49,546 nucleotides of DNA from Oscillospiraceae bacterium (GTDB lineage Bacteria > Bacillota > Clostridia > Oscillospirales > Ruminococcaceae). The stretch is taken from assembly GCA_018110905.1 (NCBI GenBank), contig JAGBAZ010000054.1, forward strand, positions 1 through 49,546. Direction: 5' to 3'. Shown here piece after piece: positions 32,318-41,502 of this stretch; within the stretch, counting starts at the first letter, position 1; the number at the start of each line of letters is the position of its first letter. The notes below the pieces were generated by a model. It was not told the DNA's origin. It searched no databases and saw only the letters and a list, made by a program, of their open reading frames with translations. The translations under genes were made by a program, and so were the position numbers.

Positions 32318-32629
32318 GTGGCAGTCAAAGAAAAAATCAGAATCAGACTGAAGAGCTATGATCATCAGCTTATCGATCAGGCAGCAGAAAAGATTGTTGA
32401 AACTGCAAAGCGCACTGGTGCTCGCGTTTCCGGTCCTATTCCGCTCCCTACCGAAAAAGAGATCGTAACCATTCTCCGCGCTGTTCATAAATACAAAGAC
32501 AGCCGTGAGCAGTTTGAACTTCGTACCCACAAAAGACTCATCGACATTCTGAGACCTTCCAACAAAACTGTTGAAGCTCTCACCGGTCTTGAGCTCCCTG
32601 CCGGCGTCGAAATCGAAATCAAGTTCTAA
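32318..32629 (+). CDS. rpsJ: 30S ribosomal protein S10
   Basis: This 103-residue protein of the small-subunit head is also the NusE antitermination factor that binds NusB and NusG. The pattern [20 protein letters not shown], followed by the loop GPIPLPT, is diagnostic. It starts with GTG, with AAGGAGG 8 bases upstream; the rare start in a highly expressed gene may matter for control. It opens the cluster after the long leader, and a 93-base gap with two hairpins separates it from rplC. Confidence 0.98.
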   Translation: MAVKEKIRIRLKSYDHQLIDQAAEKIVETAKRTGARVSGPIPLPTEKEIVTILRAVHKYKDSREQFELRTHKRLIDILRPSNKTVEALTGLELPAGVEIEIKF

Positions 32630-32646
32630 TCAACCTGATAACGAAA

Positions 32647-32691
32647 ATCGACCATGCAGGTCATGTCGATCCGCAAAAATCTTAATTGCGG
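32647..32691 (+). promoter_or_regulatory. Tandem hairpins between rpsJ and rplC
   Basis: ATCGAC (32647-32652) pairs with GTCGAT (32665-32670). CCGCAA (32671-32676) pairs with TTGCGG (32686-32691). This is the widest gap in the ribosomal cluster, and it ends with the rplC ribosome site. A role in translation or mRNA processing is inference. Confidence 0.45.
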
Positions 32692-32722
32692 AACCGACCA
32701 ATAACCAATAGGAGGCAGAATA

Positions 32723-33418
32723 ATGAAAAAGGCAATCATCGGCAAAAAGATTGGTATGACCCAGCTTTTTGACCAGGCAGGAAAAGTAATTCCTGTAACC
32801 GTTGTCGAAGCCGGTCCCTGTGTTGTTACTCAGAAGAAAACTCTTGAGAACGACGGTTATGAATCCGTACAGATCGGCTACGGCGAAATCACTGAGAAAC
32901 ATCTCACCAAACCCCTTAAAGGACATTTTGCAAAAGCAGATGTTGCTGCAAAAAAATTCCTTCGTGAATTCAGACTTGACGATTGTTCCGCAGTAAACGT
33001 TGGCGACATCATCAAAGCAGACGCTTTTGAAGTTGGCGAAAAAGTTGACGTTACCGCAAAATCCAAAGGTCACGGCTACGCTGGTACCACCAAACGTTAT
33101 GGTTTCAAAGGTATGCGCGCAACCCACGGTGTTGGCCCTATCCACCGCCACATCGGTTCCATGGGTAACTGCTCCGACCCTGGCCGCGTATTCAAAGGCA
33201 CCAAACTTCCTGGTCACTTCGGTGTTGAAAGAACCACTGTTCAGAACCTTGAAGTTGTTAAAATCGATGCAGAGAACAACCTCATCGCAATCAAAGGTGC
33301 AATTCCCGGTCCTAAAGGCGCAATCGTAAGTGTTATGGCTGCTGTTAAGAAACAGAAAGTTAAAAACACTTCCGTTTCCATCAGCAAGAACCCGCAGAAA
33401 GCATCTGCACGTAAATGA
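32723..33418 (+). CDS. rplC: 50S ribosomal protein L3
   Basis: This 231-residue early-assembly protein of the large subunit reaches the peptidyl-transferase centre through its long loop. It begins AIIGKKIGMTQLFD and carries the loop GVGPIHRHIGSMG, both typical. A basic tail of about 20 residues extends past the usual end. AGGAGG lies 8 bases upstream; rplD follows after 18 bases. Confidence 0.98.
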   Translation: MKKAIIGKKIGMTQLFDQAGKVIPVTVVEAGPCVVTQKKTLENDGYESVQIGYGEITEKHLTKPLKGHFAKADVAAKKFLREFRLDDCSAVNVGDIIKADAFEVGEKVDVTAKSKGHGYAGTTKRYGFKGMRATHGVGPIHRHIGSMGNCSDPGRVFKGTKLPGHFGVERTTVQNLEVVKIDAENNLIAIKGAIPGPKGAIVSVMAAVKKQKVKNTSVSISKNPQKASARK

Positions 33419-33436
33419 TAAAGGAGGAAAAGAAGC

Positions 33437-34063
33437 ATGTTAGACGTTAAAGTTTTGAACATGAACGGCGAAGAAGTCGGTACTCTTTCCCTCTCTGAAG
33501 CCGTTTTCGGTATTGAACCGAACACTGTTGCAATGCATGCAGCTGTTGTTAACTATCTTGCTAACCGTCGTCACGGTACTCAGTCCACCAAGACCAGAAC
33601 CGAAGTTCGCGGCGGCGGCAGAAAACCCTGGAGACAGAAAGGCACCGGCCACGCTCGTCAGGGTTCCACCAGAGCTCCGCAGTGGACTCACGGTGGTGTA
33701 GCTCTTGGCCCGAAACCGAGAAAATATCATTTCACTCTCAACAAAAAAGTTCGCAGACTTGCAATGCTCTCCGCACTCAGCTGCAAAGTTGCTGCAAGCG
33801 AAATGATCGTTCTCGAAAACCTCGAGCTTAACGAAATCAAAACCAAAGCAATGGTAAAAACCCTTGCAAACATCGGCGCAGAAGGCAAAACCCTTATCGT
33901 TATGCCTGAAGTTAACGAAAACGTTATCAGAAGCGCACACAACATTCCCGGTGTTAGAACTTCTCTTACCAACACCATTAACGTATATGACATCCTCAAC
34001 CATGATAACCTTGTTATCACCAAAGAGGCTGTTGCAAAACTTGAGGAGGTGTATGCAAAATGA
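33437..34063 (+). CDS. rplD: 50S ribosomal protein L4
   Basis: This 208-residue protein lines the nascent-peptide exit tunnel. Its extended tunnel loop is recognisable (TKTRTEVRGGGRKPWRQKGT, then GHARQGS). In enterobacteria L4 also represses its own operon by binding the S10 leader; whether it does so with the leader at 31922 is open. The stop overlaps the rplW start by 4 bases. Confidence 0.98.
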   Translation: MLDVKVLNMNGEEVGTLSLSEAVFGIEPNTVAMHAAVVNYLANRRHGTQSTKTRTEVRGGGRKPWRQKGTGHARQGSTRAPQWTHGGVALGPKPRKYHFTLNKKVRRLAMLSALSCKVAASEMIVLENLELNEIKTKAMVKTLANIGAEGKTLIVMPEVNENVIRSAHNIPGVRTSLTNTINVYDILNHDNLVITKEAVAKLEEVYAK

Positions 34064-34356
34064 TGAAAACCGCACATGACATCGTCATCGCTCCGGTTAT
34101 CACCGAAGCTTCCATGGCTGCAATCAGCCAGAAGAAATACACTTTCCGTGTAATGAAAAACGTAAACAAACAGGAAATTGCCAAAGCTGTTGAAGAACTT
34201 TTCGGCGTAAAAGTTGCAAAAGTTAACACCATCAACATGAGAGGCCGCAACAAACGCGTTGGCCTTCACTTTGGTAAAACCGCTGACTGGAAGAAAGCGA
34301 TCGTAACCCTTAAGGCTGACTCCAAGGGCATCGAGTTCTTCGAGAGTATGCTGTAA
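34060..34356 (+). CDS. rplW: 50S ribosomal protein L23
   Basis: This protein of about 98 residues sits at the tunnel exit and is the docking site for trigger factor and SRP. The start IVIAPVITEASMA and the segment VAKVNTINMRGRNKRVG are typical. Two adjacent ATG codons (34060, 34063) could serve. The first overlaps the rplD stop, with GGAGG in the end of rplD, so the pair is probably translationally coupled. Confidence 0.97.
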   Translation: MMKTAHDIVIAPVITEASMAAISQKKYTFRVMKNVNKQEIAKAVEELFGVKVAKVNTINMRGRNKRVGLHFGKTADWKKAIVTLKADSKGIEFFESML

Positions 34357-34370
34357 GGAGGACGAACTGA

Positions 34371-35204
34371 ATGGCTATTAAGTTCTATAACCCCACTACT
34401 CCCGGTCGTCGCGATATGTCCACCATTGATTACTCTGGACTTTCCAAGGTAGCTCCGGAACGCAGCCTTCTCGAACCGATGAAGAAGCATTCCGGTCGTA
34501 ACTCCTACGGCCGCATCACCGTTCGTCATCGTGGCGGCGGCAACAGAACCAAATATCGTATTATCGATTTCAAACGTAACAAAACCGGAATCAACGGTGA
34601 AGTTCTTACTCTCGAGTATGACCCCAACCGTTCCGCTCACATCGCTCTTGTTCAGTATGAAGACGGCGAAAAGAGATACATCATTGCTCCTCACGGCATG
34701 AAACCCGGTGATAAAGTTGTTTCCGGTCCGGAAGCAGATATCATCCCCGGCAACGCTCTTCCCCTTGTCAACATCCCTGTTGGTACTTTCATCCACAACG
34801 TAGAGCTTTATCCCGGAAAAGGCGCACAGCTTGTTCGTTCCGCAGGTACCATGGCACAGCTCATGGCTAAAGAAGGCAAGTACGCACTTATCCGTCTTCC
34901 CAGCGGCGAACTTCGTAACGTTCCTAACGGATGCTACGCAACCATCGGCCAGGTTTCCAACGTAGAACACGGCAACGTTTCCTACGGTAAAGCAGGCCGT
35001 ATGCGCCACATGGGTTGGAGACCTACCGTCCGCGGTTCCGTAATGAACCCCTGCGACCATCCTCACGGCGGTGGTGAAGGTAAATCTCCTATCGGCCGTC
35101 CGGGCCCTGTAACCCCTTGGGGTAAACCTGCTCTCGGCGCAAAAACCAGAGATAAACACAAGGCTTCCGATAAATTTATCGTGAAACGCCGCAATTCGAA
35201 ATAA
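34371..35204 (+). CDS. rplB: 50S ribosomal protein L2
   Basis: This 277-residue protein is needed for subunit joining and peptide-bond formation. The conserved [10 protein letters not shown], with the His near the peptidyl-transferase centre, is intact and followed by [14 protein letters not shown]. An OB-like fold and an SH3-like barrel precede it. The length is standard. AAGGAGG lies close upstream. Confidence 0.98.
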   Translation: MAIKFYNPTTPGRRDMSTIDYSGLSKVAPERSLLEPMKKHSGRNSYGRITVRHRGGGNRTKYRIIDFKRNKTGINGEVLTLEYDPNRSAHIALVQYEDGEKRYIIAPHGMKPGDKVVSGPEADIIPGNALPLVNIPVGTFIHNVELYPGKGAQLVRSAGTMAQLMAKEGKYALIRLPSGELRNVPNGCYATIGQVSNVEHGNVSYGKAGRMRHMGWRPTVRGSVMNPCDHPHGGGEGKSPIGRPGPVTPWGKPALGAKTRDKHKASDKFIVKRRNSK

Positions 35205-35225
35205 TCGAGAAGGAGGATAAACGAA

Positions 35226-35507
35226 ATGAGCAGAAGCGTTAAAAAAGGACCGTTTGTTCAGCCTGTTCTTCTTGCAAGAGTTCGCGAAATGAACAAAGCA
35301 GGCGAGAAAAGAGTTCTTAAAACCTGGAGCCGTTCGTCCACGATCTTCCCGGATTTCGTAGGACATACCTTTGCGGTTCACGATGGACGTAAACATGTTC
35401 CGGTATATGTAACCGAAGATATGGTTGGTCACAAACTCGGTGAGTTTGCTCCCACCAGAACTTTCAGAGGTCACGCCGGTTCCAAAAAAACTAACAACGG
35501 TAAATAA
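35226..35507 (+). CDS. rpsS: 30S ribosomal protein S19
   Basis: This 93-residue small-subunit head protein contacts tRNA at the A site and binds S13. [11 protein letters not shown] at the start and [20 protein letters not shown] are diagnostic. Spacing is 21 bases from rplB and 20 to rplV, each with AGGAGG. Confidence 0.98.
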   Translation: MSRSVKKGPFVQPVLLARVREMNKAGEKRVLKTWSRSSTIFPDFVGHTFAVHDGRKHVPVYVTEDMVGHKLGEFAPTRTFRGHAGSKKTNNGK

Positions 35508-35527
35508 GGCCGAGAGGAGGATTTCAC

Positions 35528-35863
35528 ATGGAAGCAAGGGCTATATTGAGATATGCCCGCATCTCGCCTCGTAAAGTTCAGATTGTTCTTGATCTTATCA
35601 GAAACAAACCTGTTGACTATGCGATGGCAGTGCTTAAACACACCCCCAAAGCGGCCTGCGAGCCGCTCGAGAAGCTCCTGAAATCGGCTATCGCCAACGG
35701 AGAGAACAACCACGGCATGAGCAAAGACAACATGTACATTGCAGAATGCTTTGTAACTCCCGGCCCGACGATGAAACGAATTCAGCCTATGGATCACGGT
35801 AAAGCATTCCGTATCCTTAAGAGATCTTCTCATATCACCCTGGTTCTCAGAGAAAAAGACTAA
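35528..35863 (+). CDS. rplV: 50S ribosomal protein L22
   Basis: This 111-residue protein lines the exit tunnel opposite L4, at the site of macrolide resistance changes. The pattern ARISPRKVQIVLDLIRNK and the later SAIANGENNHGMSKDNMYI are typical. The C-terminal loop is of usual length. Confidence 0.98.
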   Translation: MEARAILRYARISPRKVQIVLDLIRNKPVDYAMAVLKHTPKAACEPLEKLLKSAIANGENNHGMSKDNMYIAECFVTPGPTMKRIQPMDHGKAFRILKRSSHITLVLREKD

Positions 35864-35878
35864 GTAGGAGGTAAATTA

Positions 35879-36571
35879 ATGGGACAGAAAGTTAATCCCC
35901 ACGGTCTCCGTGTTGGTGTAATTAAAAATTGGGATTCCCGCTGGTTTGCCAAGGACGCAGTCTTCGGCGACACTCTTGTAGAGGATTACAACCTTCGTAA
36001 ATTCCTCAAAAACAAACTTTACGGCGCAGGCGTTCCGAAAGTAGAAATCGAACGTACCGGCGACAACAAAGTGAGAATCCACATCCATTGCGCAAAACCC
36101 GGCATGGTCATCGGCCGTCAGGGTTCTGAAATTGAAAAACTTCGCCTTGAATGCGAGCAGATGCTCAACAAAGGCAAAGAAGAAAAAGTTCAGGTTTTCC
36201 TCAACATCGTTGAAGTTAAACAGCCTGATAAAGATGCACAGCTTGTTGCAGAAAACATTGCTGCACAGCTTGAACGCAGAATTTCCTTCCGTCGTGCAAT
36301 GAAACAGTCCATCGGACGTTCCATGAAACTCGGCGTAAAAGGTATCAAAGTTATGTGCTCCGGCCGTCTTGGCGGTAGAGAGATTGCCGGCAGCGAATGC
36401 TATCATGAGGGCACCATTCCGCTTCAGACCATTCGTGCTGATATCGACTACGGTTTTGCAGAAGCTGCAACTACCTACGGCCGCATCGGTGTTAAAGTTT
36501 GGATCTACAACGGCGACGTTCTTAACGACGTAAAAAAACAGCCCTCTCGCAAAGAAGGAGGTCGTAAATAA
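35879..36571 (+). CDS. rpsC: 30S ribosomal protein S3
   Basis: This 230-residue head protein at the mRNA entry channel has helicase function. It starts [14 protein letters not shown] type II KH domain has [14 protein letters not shown] as its GxxG loop. The C-terminal domain shows GGREIAGSE. Its TAA stop shares one base with the rplP start. Confidence 0.98.
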   Translation: MGQKVNPHGLRVGVIKNWDSRWFAKDAVFGDTLVEDYNLRKFLKNKLYGAGVPKVEIERTGDNKVRIHIHCAKPGMVIGRQGSEIEKLRLECEQMLNKGKEEKVQVFLNIVEVKQPDKDAQLVAENIAAQLERRISFRRAMKQSIGRSMKLGVKGIKVMCSGRLGGREIAGSECYHEGTIPLQTIRADIDYGFAEAATTYGRIGVKVWIYNGDVLNDVKKQPSRKEGGRK

Positions 36572-36999
36572 TGCTTCTTCCGAAGAGAGTTAAATACCGT
36601 CGTGTTCAGAGAGGCCGCATGAAAGGTGCTGCACACAGAGGTAATTTCGTTTCCAACGGCGATTTCGGCCTTATGGCTCTTGAGCCCTGCTGGCTCAAAG
36701 CAAACCAGATCGAGGCAGCTCGTATCGCTATGACCCGTTACATCAAACGTGGCGGTCAGGTTTGGATCAAAGTTTTCCCGGATAAACCCATCACTGCAAA
36801 ACCTGCAGAAACCCGAATGGGTTCCGGTAAAGGTGCTCCTGAATATTGGGCAGCCGTTGTTAAACCCGGCCGCGTAATGTTCGAAATCGGCGGAGTATCC
36901 GAAGAGCTTGCAAGAGAAGCAATGAGACTTGCTTCCCACAAGCTTCCTATCAAATGCAAATTCGTAAAAAGGGAAGAAAAGGGGGTTGAAGAGCAGTGA
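36571..36999 (+). CDS. rplP: 50S ribosomal protein L16
   Basis: This 142-residue protein positions tRNA in the A and P sites. It begins [19 protein letters not shown] and includes [23 protein letters not shown] lies in the end of rpsC. Its stop overlaps the rpmC start by 4 bases. Confidence 0.98.
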   Translation: MLLPKRVKYRRVQRGRMKGAAHRGNFVSNGDFGLMALEPCWLKANQIEAARIAMTRYIKRGGQVWIKVFPDKPITAKPAETRMGSGKGAPEYWAAVVKPGRVMFEIGGVSEELAREAMRLASHKLPIKCKFVKREEKGVEEQ

Positions 37000-37196
37000 A
37001 AGCAGCACAGGTTCGTGAAATGAATAAAGCAGACCTTGAAAAGAAACTTTCTGAGCTCAAAGCCGAGCTTTTCAACCTGAGATTCCAGCACGCCATTAAT
37101 CAGCTTGAAAATCCGATGAGACTTGTTGAAGTCAGAAAAGACATCGCAAGAGTTAAAACCGCTCTTCGTGAACTCGAGCTTAAGGCAGAGCAGTAA
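36996..37196 (+). CDS. rpmC: 50S ribosomal protein L29
   Basis: This 66-residue two-helix protein near the tunnel exit has the family pattern [20 protein letters not shown], then [17 protein letters not shown]. It starts with GTG at 36996 inside the stop of rplP, so translation is coupled. Confidence 0.97.
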   Translation: MKAAQVREMNKADLEKKLSELKAELFNLRFQHAINQLENPMRLVEVRKDIARVKTALRELELKAEQ

Positions 37197-37214
37197 TTGA
37201 AGGGAGGATAAAGC

Positions 37215-37475
37215 ATGAACGAAGAAAGAAATCTTAGAAAAACCAGAGTCGGTATCGTAGTTAGCGACAAAATGGACAAAACCGTTGTTGTTAAAGTCGA
37301 AGACCGTGTTCAGCACCCCCTTTATAAAAAGATTATTAAGAGAACCGTAAGATTCAAAGCGCATGACGAAAAGAACGAATGCGGAATCGGCGACCGTGTA
37401 GAGATCATGGAAACCAGACCTTTGTCCAAAGACAAACGTTGGAGAGTTTCCGAGATCATCGAAAAGGCCAAATAA
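37215..37475 (+). CDS. rpsQ: 30S ribosomal protein S17
   Basis: This 86-residue OB-fold protein binds helices 7 and 11 of 16S r[21 protein letters not shown] near the start and [17 protein letters not shown] near the end are characteristic. GGGAGG precedes the ATG. Confidence 0.98.
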   Translation: MNEERNLRKTRVGIVVSDKMDKTVVVKVEDRVQHPLYKKIIKRTVRFKAHDEKNECGIGDRVEIMETRPLSKDKRWRVSEIIEKAK

Positions 37476-37505
37476 TTAGAGTCGGACGGAAAGGAGGAAA
37501 TATCT

Positions 37506-37874
37506 GTGATACAGATGCAATCTCATCTGAAGGTTGCTGATAACACCGGTGCAAAAGAACTTCAGTGCATCCGTGTTCTCGGCGGTACCAGAAGAAAATA
37601 TGCTAACATCGGCGACGTAATCGTAGCCAGTGTTAAAAAAGCAGCTCCCGGCGGCATGGTCAAAAAAGGCGATGTTGTTAAAGCTGTTATCGTCCGCTCG
37701 GCCAAAGGTGTTCGTCGTGATGACGGCAGCTACATTCGTTTCGATGAAAACGCAGCCGTAATCATCAAAGAAGACAAAAACCCGCGTGGAACCCGTATCT
37801 TTGGACCGGTAGCTCGTGAGCTCCGCGACAAAGATTACCTTAAAATCCTGAGCCTTGCGCCCGAAGTTCTCTAA
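37506..37874 (+). CDS. rplN: 50S ribosomal protein L14
   Basis: This 122-residue protein forms an intersubunit bridge with 16S rRNA. The sequence begins [28 protein letters not shown] lies near the end. It starts with GTG, preceded 8 bases earlier by AAAGGAGG. The 30-base gap before it is slightly wider than usual in this cluster. Confidence 0.98.
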   Translation: MIQMQSHLKVADNTGAKELQCIRVLGGTRRKYANIGDVIVASVKKAAPGGMVKKGDVVKAVIVRSAKGVRRDDGSYIRFDENAAVIIKEDKNPRGTRIFGPVARELRDKDYLKILSLAPEVL

Positions 37875-37891
37875 GAAGGAGGAAATTGACG

Positions 37892-38209
37892 ATGAATAAA
37901 GTACACGTAAAAACCGGCGACAAAGTCATCATCATCTCCGGAAGAGATAAAGGCAAAGAAGGCAAGGTACTTGAAGTAAGCCCTTCCGAAGGCAAAGTTA
38001 TTGTCGAAGGATGCAACATTGCAACCAAACATGCAAAACCCAGAAGAATGGGTGAGCAGGGTGGACTTCTTCAGGTTGAAACCGCCATCTACGCCTGCAA
38101 AGTGATGCTTGTCTGCCCCAAATGCGGCAAACCCACTAGACTGGCCCACAAAGTTCTTGCTGACGGAACCAAAAAACGTCTTTGCAAGAAATGCGGCGAA
38201 ACTTTTTGA
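37892..38209 (+). CDS. rplX: 50S ribosomal protein L24 (with Cys pairs)
   Basis: This 105-residue assembly-initiator protein has the KOW motif ([20 protein letters not shown]). At its C-terminus two CxxC pairs (Cys75, Cys78 and Cys98, Cys101) look able to bind zinc, as in many bacterial L24 proteins. I use the ATG at 37892, which has AAGGAGG 9 bases upstream, instead of a TTG two codons earlier. Confidence 0.97.
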   Translation: MNKVHVKTGDKVIIISGRDKGKEGKVLEVSPSEGKVIVEGCNIATKHAKPRRMGEQGGLLQVETAIYACKVMLVCPKCGKPTRLAHKVLADGTKKRLCKKCGETF

Positions 38210-38225
38210 GTAAGGAGGAAAACAC

Positions 38226-38765
38226 ATGACTAGACTTAGTGAGTACTACAAAAGCGATGTAGCACCTGCTCTTATGAAGAAGTTTGAATACAAAAGCGTC
38301 ATGCAGATCCCGAAACTCGATAAGATCGTCGTGAACGTTGGCGCTGGTGACTGCAAAGATAACTCCAAAGCAATGGACGCTATCCTCAAAGACCTCGGTG
38401 CTATCACCGGTCAGAAAGCAATCACCTGCAAAGCTAAAAAATCCGTAGCAAACTTCAAACTCCGTGAAGGAATGGTTATCGGTGCAAAAGTAACCCTTCG
38501 TGGTGCTAAAATGTACGAATTCATGGACAGACTCTTCAACATCGCACTTCCGCGAGTAAGAGACTTCCGTGGTATCAATCCTAACGCTTTCGACGGACGC
38601 GGCAACTACAGCCTTGGTCTGAAAGAACAGCTGATCTTCCCGGAGATCGACTATGATAAAATCGAAAAACTTCGTGGTATGAACATCTGCTTCATCACCA
38701 CCGCACAGACCGATGAAGAAGCTCGCGAGCTGCTCACTCTTATGGGCGCTCCGTTTGAAAAGTAA
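38226..38765 (+). CDS. rplE: 50S ribosomal protein L5
   Basis: This 179-residue 5S rRNA-binding protein contacts P-site tRNA and S13. Typical parts are [37 protein letters not shown] and the [19 protein letters not shown] loop. AAGGAGG lies 7 bases before the ATG. Confidence 0.98.
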   Translation: MTRLSEYYKSDVAPALMKKFEYKSVMQIPKLDKIVVNVGAGDCKDNSKAMDAILKDLGAITGQKAITCKAKKSVANFKLREGMVIGAKVTLRGAKMYEFMDRLFNIALPRVRDFRGINPNAFDGRGNYSLGLKEQLIFPEIDYDKIEKLRGMNICFITTAQTDEEARELLTLMGAPFEK

Positions 38766-38782
38766 GATAGGAGGATATTAAC

Positions 38783-38968
38783 ATGGCAAAAACGTCTATG
38801 AAGGTCAAACAGAAAGCAGAGCCTAAGTTCTCCACCAGAGCTTACACTCGCTGCAAAATCTGTGGCAGACCCCACGCCTATCTTCGCAAATTTGGTATTT
38901 GCCGTATCTGCTTCAGAGAACTTGCTTACAAAGGTGAGATCCCTGGCGTAAAAAAGGCAAGCTGGTAA
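38783..38968 (+). CDS. rpsN: 30S ribosomal protein S14, zinc-binding type Z
   Basis: This 61-residue protein is the short zinc form, with two CxxC pairs (Cys24, Cys27, Cys40, Cys43). It sits in the head of the small subunit. It belongs to the main operon; a zinc-free paralogue, if present, would lie elsewhere in the genome. Confidence 0.98.
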   Translation: MAKTSMKVKQKAEPKFSTRAYTRCKICGRPHAYLRKFGICRICFRELAYKGEIPGVKKASW

Positions 38969-38996
38969 CTTATAGAGAACAAAGGAGGTTTGAGGA

Positions 38997-39395
38997 ATGC
39001 ATATCACCGATACTGTCGCTGACTTGCTGACCCGCATCAGAAACGCGAATTCCGCTAAGCATGATACCGTCGATGTTCCCGCTTCTAACATGAAAAAAGC
39101 AATTACCCAGATTCTTCTTGATGAAGGTTACATCAAAGGTTACCAGGTAATTGAAGATGGAAAACAGGGAATCATCCACATCACGCTTAAATACGGCGCA
39201 AATAAAACCCCGGTAATCACAGGCCTTCGCAGGGTTTCCAAACCCGGCCTGCGCATTTACACTAACGTTGAGGAAATGCCCAAAGTTCTTAAAGGCCTTG
39301 GTATCGCAATTCTTTCCACCAATAAAGGAATCATGACCGATAAACAGGCACGCAAAGAGAACGTTGGCGGCGAAGTCCTTGCGTTCATTTGGTAA
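38997..39395 (+). CDS. rpsH: 30S ribosomal protein S8
   Basis: This 132-residue protein binds 16S helix 21. It starts [20 protein letters not shown] and ends with GGEVLAFIW, both diagnostic. In E. coli S8 represses the spc operon at the L5 message; no clear equivalent of that hairpin was seen before rplE. Confidence 0.98.
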   Translation: MHITDTVADLLTRIRNANSAKHDTVDVPASNMKKAITQILLDEGYIKGYQVIEDGKQGIIHITLKYGANKTPVITGLRRVSKPGLRIYTNVEEMPKVLKGLGIAILSTNKGIMTDKQARKENVGGEVLAFIW

Positions 39396-39411
39396 GAAGG
39401 AGGGAAACTGA

Positions 39412-39957
39412 ATGTCTCGTATCGGTAAAAAACCGATTGCTATACCGGCAGGCGTTGAAGTCAAAATTGACGGCAACGTTGTAGAGGTAAAGGGTAATAA
39501 CGGTACCCTTAAACAGAGCTTTCGACCTGAGATAAACATCGCAGTCGAAAACGGCGAGATCATCGTGTCCCGCCCCGATGATACTAAGGAAATGAGAAGC
39601 CTTCACGGCCTTACCAGAACCCTTGTATCCAACATGGTAACCGGTGTTTCCACCGGATTCACCAAAGAACTTGAAATCAACGGTGTTGGTTATAAAGTTG
39701 TTAAAGAGGGAACCAAACTCGTTATGAACCTTGGTTATTCCCATCAGGTCATCGTTCCCGAAAGAGACGGTGTTACCTTCGATGTTCCTGCACTTAACAA
39801 AATCGTTGTTAAAGGCGCTGACAAACAGAGAGTTGGCCAGATCGCAGCAGAGATCAGAGAAAAACGTCCGCCCGAACCTTATAAAGGCAAAGGTATTAAA
39901 TATGTAGGCGAAACCATCATCCGCAAGGAAGGTAAAGCCGGTAAAGGTAAAAAATAA
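39412..39957 (+). CDS. rplF: 50S ribosomal protein L6
   Basis: This 181-residue protein has two similar domains and lies near the factor-binding site. It starts [16 protein letters not shown] and shows the C-terminal signature [16 protein letters not shown]. The length is normal. Confidence 0.98.
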   Translation: MSRIGKKPIAIPAGVEVKIDGNVVEVKGNNGTLKQSFRPEINIAVENGEIIVSRPDDTKEMRSLHGLTRTLVSNMVTGVSTGFTKELEINGVGYKVVKEGTKLVMNLGYSHQVIVPERDGVTFDVPALNKIVVKGADKQRVGQIAAEIREKRPPEPYKGKGIKYVGETIIRKEGKAGKGKK

Positions 39958-39973
39958 GAAGGAGTGAAAAAAC

Positions 39974-40333
39974 ATGGTATCTAAAGCTGATAAAAACGCA
40001 GCACGTGTTAAAAGACACTACCGCGTAAGAAACAAAATCAGCGGAACCGCTGAAAGACCGCGTCTTAATGTTTTCCGCTCCGCTAAACACATCTACGCTC
40101 AGATCATTGATGACGTAAACGGAGTTACCCTCGCAGCAGCTTCCACCACCGAAAAAGCTTTCGAGAATTACGGCGGCAACAAAGAAGCAGCTAAAGAGAT
40201 CGGCAAACTCGTAGCTCAGAGAGCTATCGAAAAAGGTGTAACTTGTGTCGTATTCGACAGAAGTGGTTACCTTTATCACGGACGTGTTAAAGAACTTGCA
40301 GAAGGTGCCCGCGAGGGTGGACTTCAATTCTAA
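39974..40333 (+). CDS. rplR: 50S ribosomal protein L18
   Basis: This 119-residue 5S rRNA-binding protein works with L5. It has a basic N-terminus, then [18 protein letters not shown] and the end [20 protein letters not shown]. The gap to rpsE is 14 bases with AAGGAGG. Confidence 0.98.
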   Translation: MVSKADKNAARVKRHYRVRNKISGTAERPRLNVFRSAKHIYAQIIDDVNGVTLAAASTTEKAFENYGGNKEAAKEIGKLVAQRAIEKGVTCVVFDRSGYLYHGRVKELAEGAREGGLQF

Positions 40334-40347
40334 GAAGGAGGATACAG

Positions 40348-40848
40348 ATGGCTTTAATCGATGCTTCTAAACTCGATCTTGTTGAAAAGGTCGTAGCAAT
40401 AAACCGCGTATCCAAAACCGTCAAAGGCGGACGTGTTATGAAGTTCAGCGCTCTCGTAGTAGTTGGCGACCAGAACGGAACCATTGGTTTCGGAATGGGC
40501 AAATCTAACGAAGTTCCGGACGCAATCCGCAAAGGTATTGAAGACGCAAAGAAAAATCTTAAACACATTACCCTCAAAGGAACCACCATTCCTCACGAGG
40601 TTATCGGTAAATTCGGCGCTGGCGAAGTTCTTATGAAACCGGCTCCCAAAGGTACCGGTGTTATCGCAGGCGGCGCAGTTCGTGCCGTTATGGAAGCAGC
40701 AGGCATTCACGATGTTCGTACCAAATGCCTCCGTTCCAACAATCCTTGCAACGTAGTTTCTGCCACCATGCAGGGCCTGCTTTCTCTCCGTGATGCGGAG
40801 CAGGTTGCAGCAGTCCGCGGCAAAACCGTTGAAGAAATCTACGGTTAA
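40348..40848 (+). CDS. rpsE: 30S ribosomal protein S5
   Basis: This 166-residue protein is important for decoding accuracy. Its double-stranded-RNA-binding domain carries [20 protein letters not shown] and [17 protein letters not shown]. The ribosomal fold 2 domain carries [18 protein letters not shown]. The length is slightly short but complete. Confidence 0.98.
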   Translation: MALIDASKLDLVEKVVAINRVSKTVKGGRVMKFSALVVVGDQNGTIGFGMGKSNEVPDAIRKGIEDAKKNLKHITLKGTTIPHEVIGKFGAGEVLMKPAPKGTGVIAGGAVRAVMEAAGIHDVRTKCLRSNNPCNVVSATMQGLLSLRDAEQVAAVRGKTVEEIYG

Positions 40849-40865
40849 GGAGGAAAACAGTTAAA

Positions 40866-41045
40866 ATGCTTAAAATCAAACTTGTAAAAGGCTTTATCCA
40901 CAAGAAAGATGATCAGATCGCAACTGCAATCTCCCTTGGCCTCCGCAAAATTGGTGCGGAAACCCTTCAGCCCGACAATGCAGCAACTCGCGGCAAAATC
41001 GCTAAGATTGCTCACATGGTCGAGGTCACCGAAGTAGAAGAATAA
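40866..41045 (+). CDS. rpmD: 50S ribosomal protein L30
   Basis: This 59-residue protein was read directly between rpsE and rplO. It begins [20 protein letters not shown] and continues with LGLRKIG, then ends in VEVTEVEE before TAA. This is the usual L30 pattern. AAGGAGG lies about 10 bases before the ATG. Confidence 0.95.
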   Translation: MLKIKLVKGFIHKKDDQIATAISLGLRKIGAETLQPDNAATRGKIAKIAHMVEVTEVEE

Positions 41046-41059
41046 GGAGGTGCACCGAT

Positions 41060-41500
41060 ATGAAACTTCATGAACTTGCTCCGGCACCCGGCGCAAACAC
41101 TGAAAGCTACCGCAGAGGTAGAGGCCACGGTTCCGGCAACGGTAAAACCGCTGGTAAAGGTCATAAAGGTCAGAAAGCCCGTTCCGGCGGCTCCATCCGT
41201 CCCGGATTCGAAGGCGGCCAGATGCCTCTCCAGAGACAGATCCCGAAACGCGGATTTAAAAACATTTTTGCAACCCAGTATGCAATTGTTAACGTTGGCG
41301 ATCTCGAAATCTTCGAGAACGGCACTGTTGTAAACGAGCAGACCCTTGTTGAAGCAGGTCTTCTCAAAAAGACTCTTGACGGAGTCAAAGTTCTCGGCAA
41401 CGGCGAGCTTACCAAACAGCTCACTGTTGAAGTAGCTGCTTTCTCTGAGTCTGCTAAGCAGAAAATCGAGGAGGTTGGCGGAAAGGCCGAGGTGAAATAA
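41060..41500 (+). CDS. rplO: 50S ribosomal protein L15
   Basis: This 146-residue late-assembly protein has the glycine-rich basic N-terminus ([19 protein letters not shown]). [18 protein letters not shown] and the C-terminal KAEVK follow. secY begins only 2 bases after its stop, so the two are probably coupled. Confidence 0.98.
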   Translation: MKLHELAPAPGANTESYRRGRGHGSGNGKTAGKGHKGQKARSGGSIRPGFEGGQMPLQRQIPKRGFKNIFATQYAIVNVGDLEIFENGTVVNEQTLVEAGLLKKTLDGVKVLGNGELTKQLTVEVAAFSESAKQKIEEVGGKAEVK

Positions 41501-41502
41501 AG

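Noticed and set aside
34266..35537. 423-codon minus-strand frame
   Set aside because: It covers rplW, rplB and rpsS in antisense and has no family resemblance.
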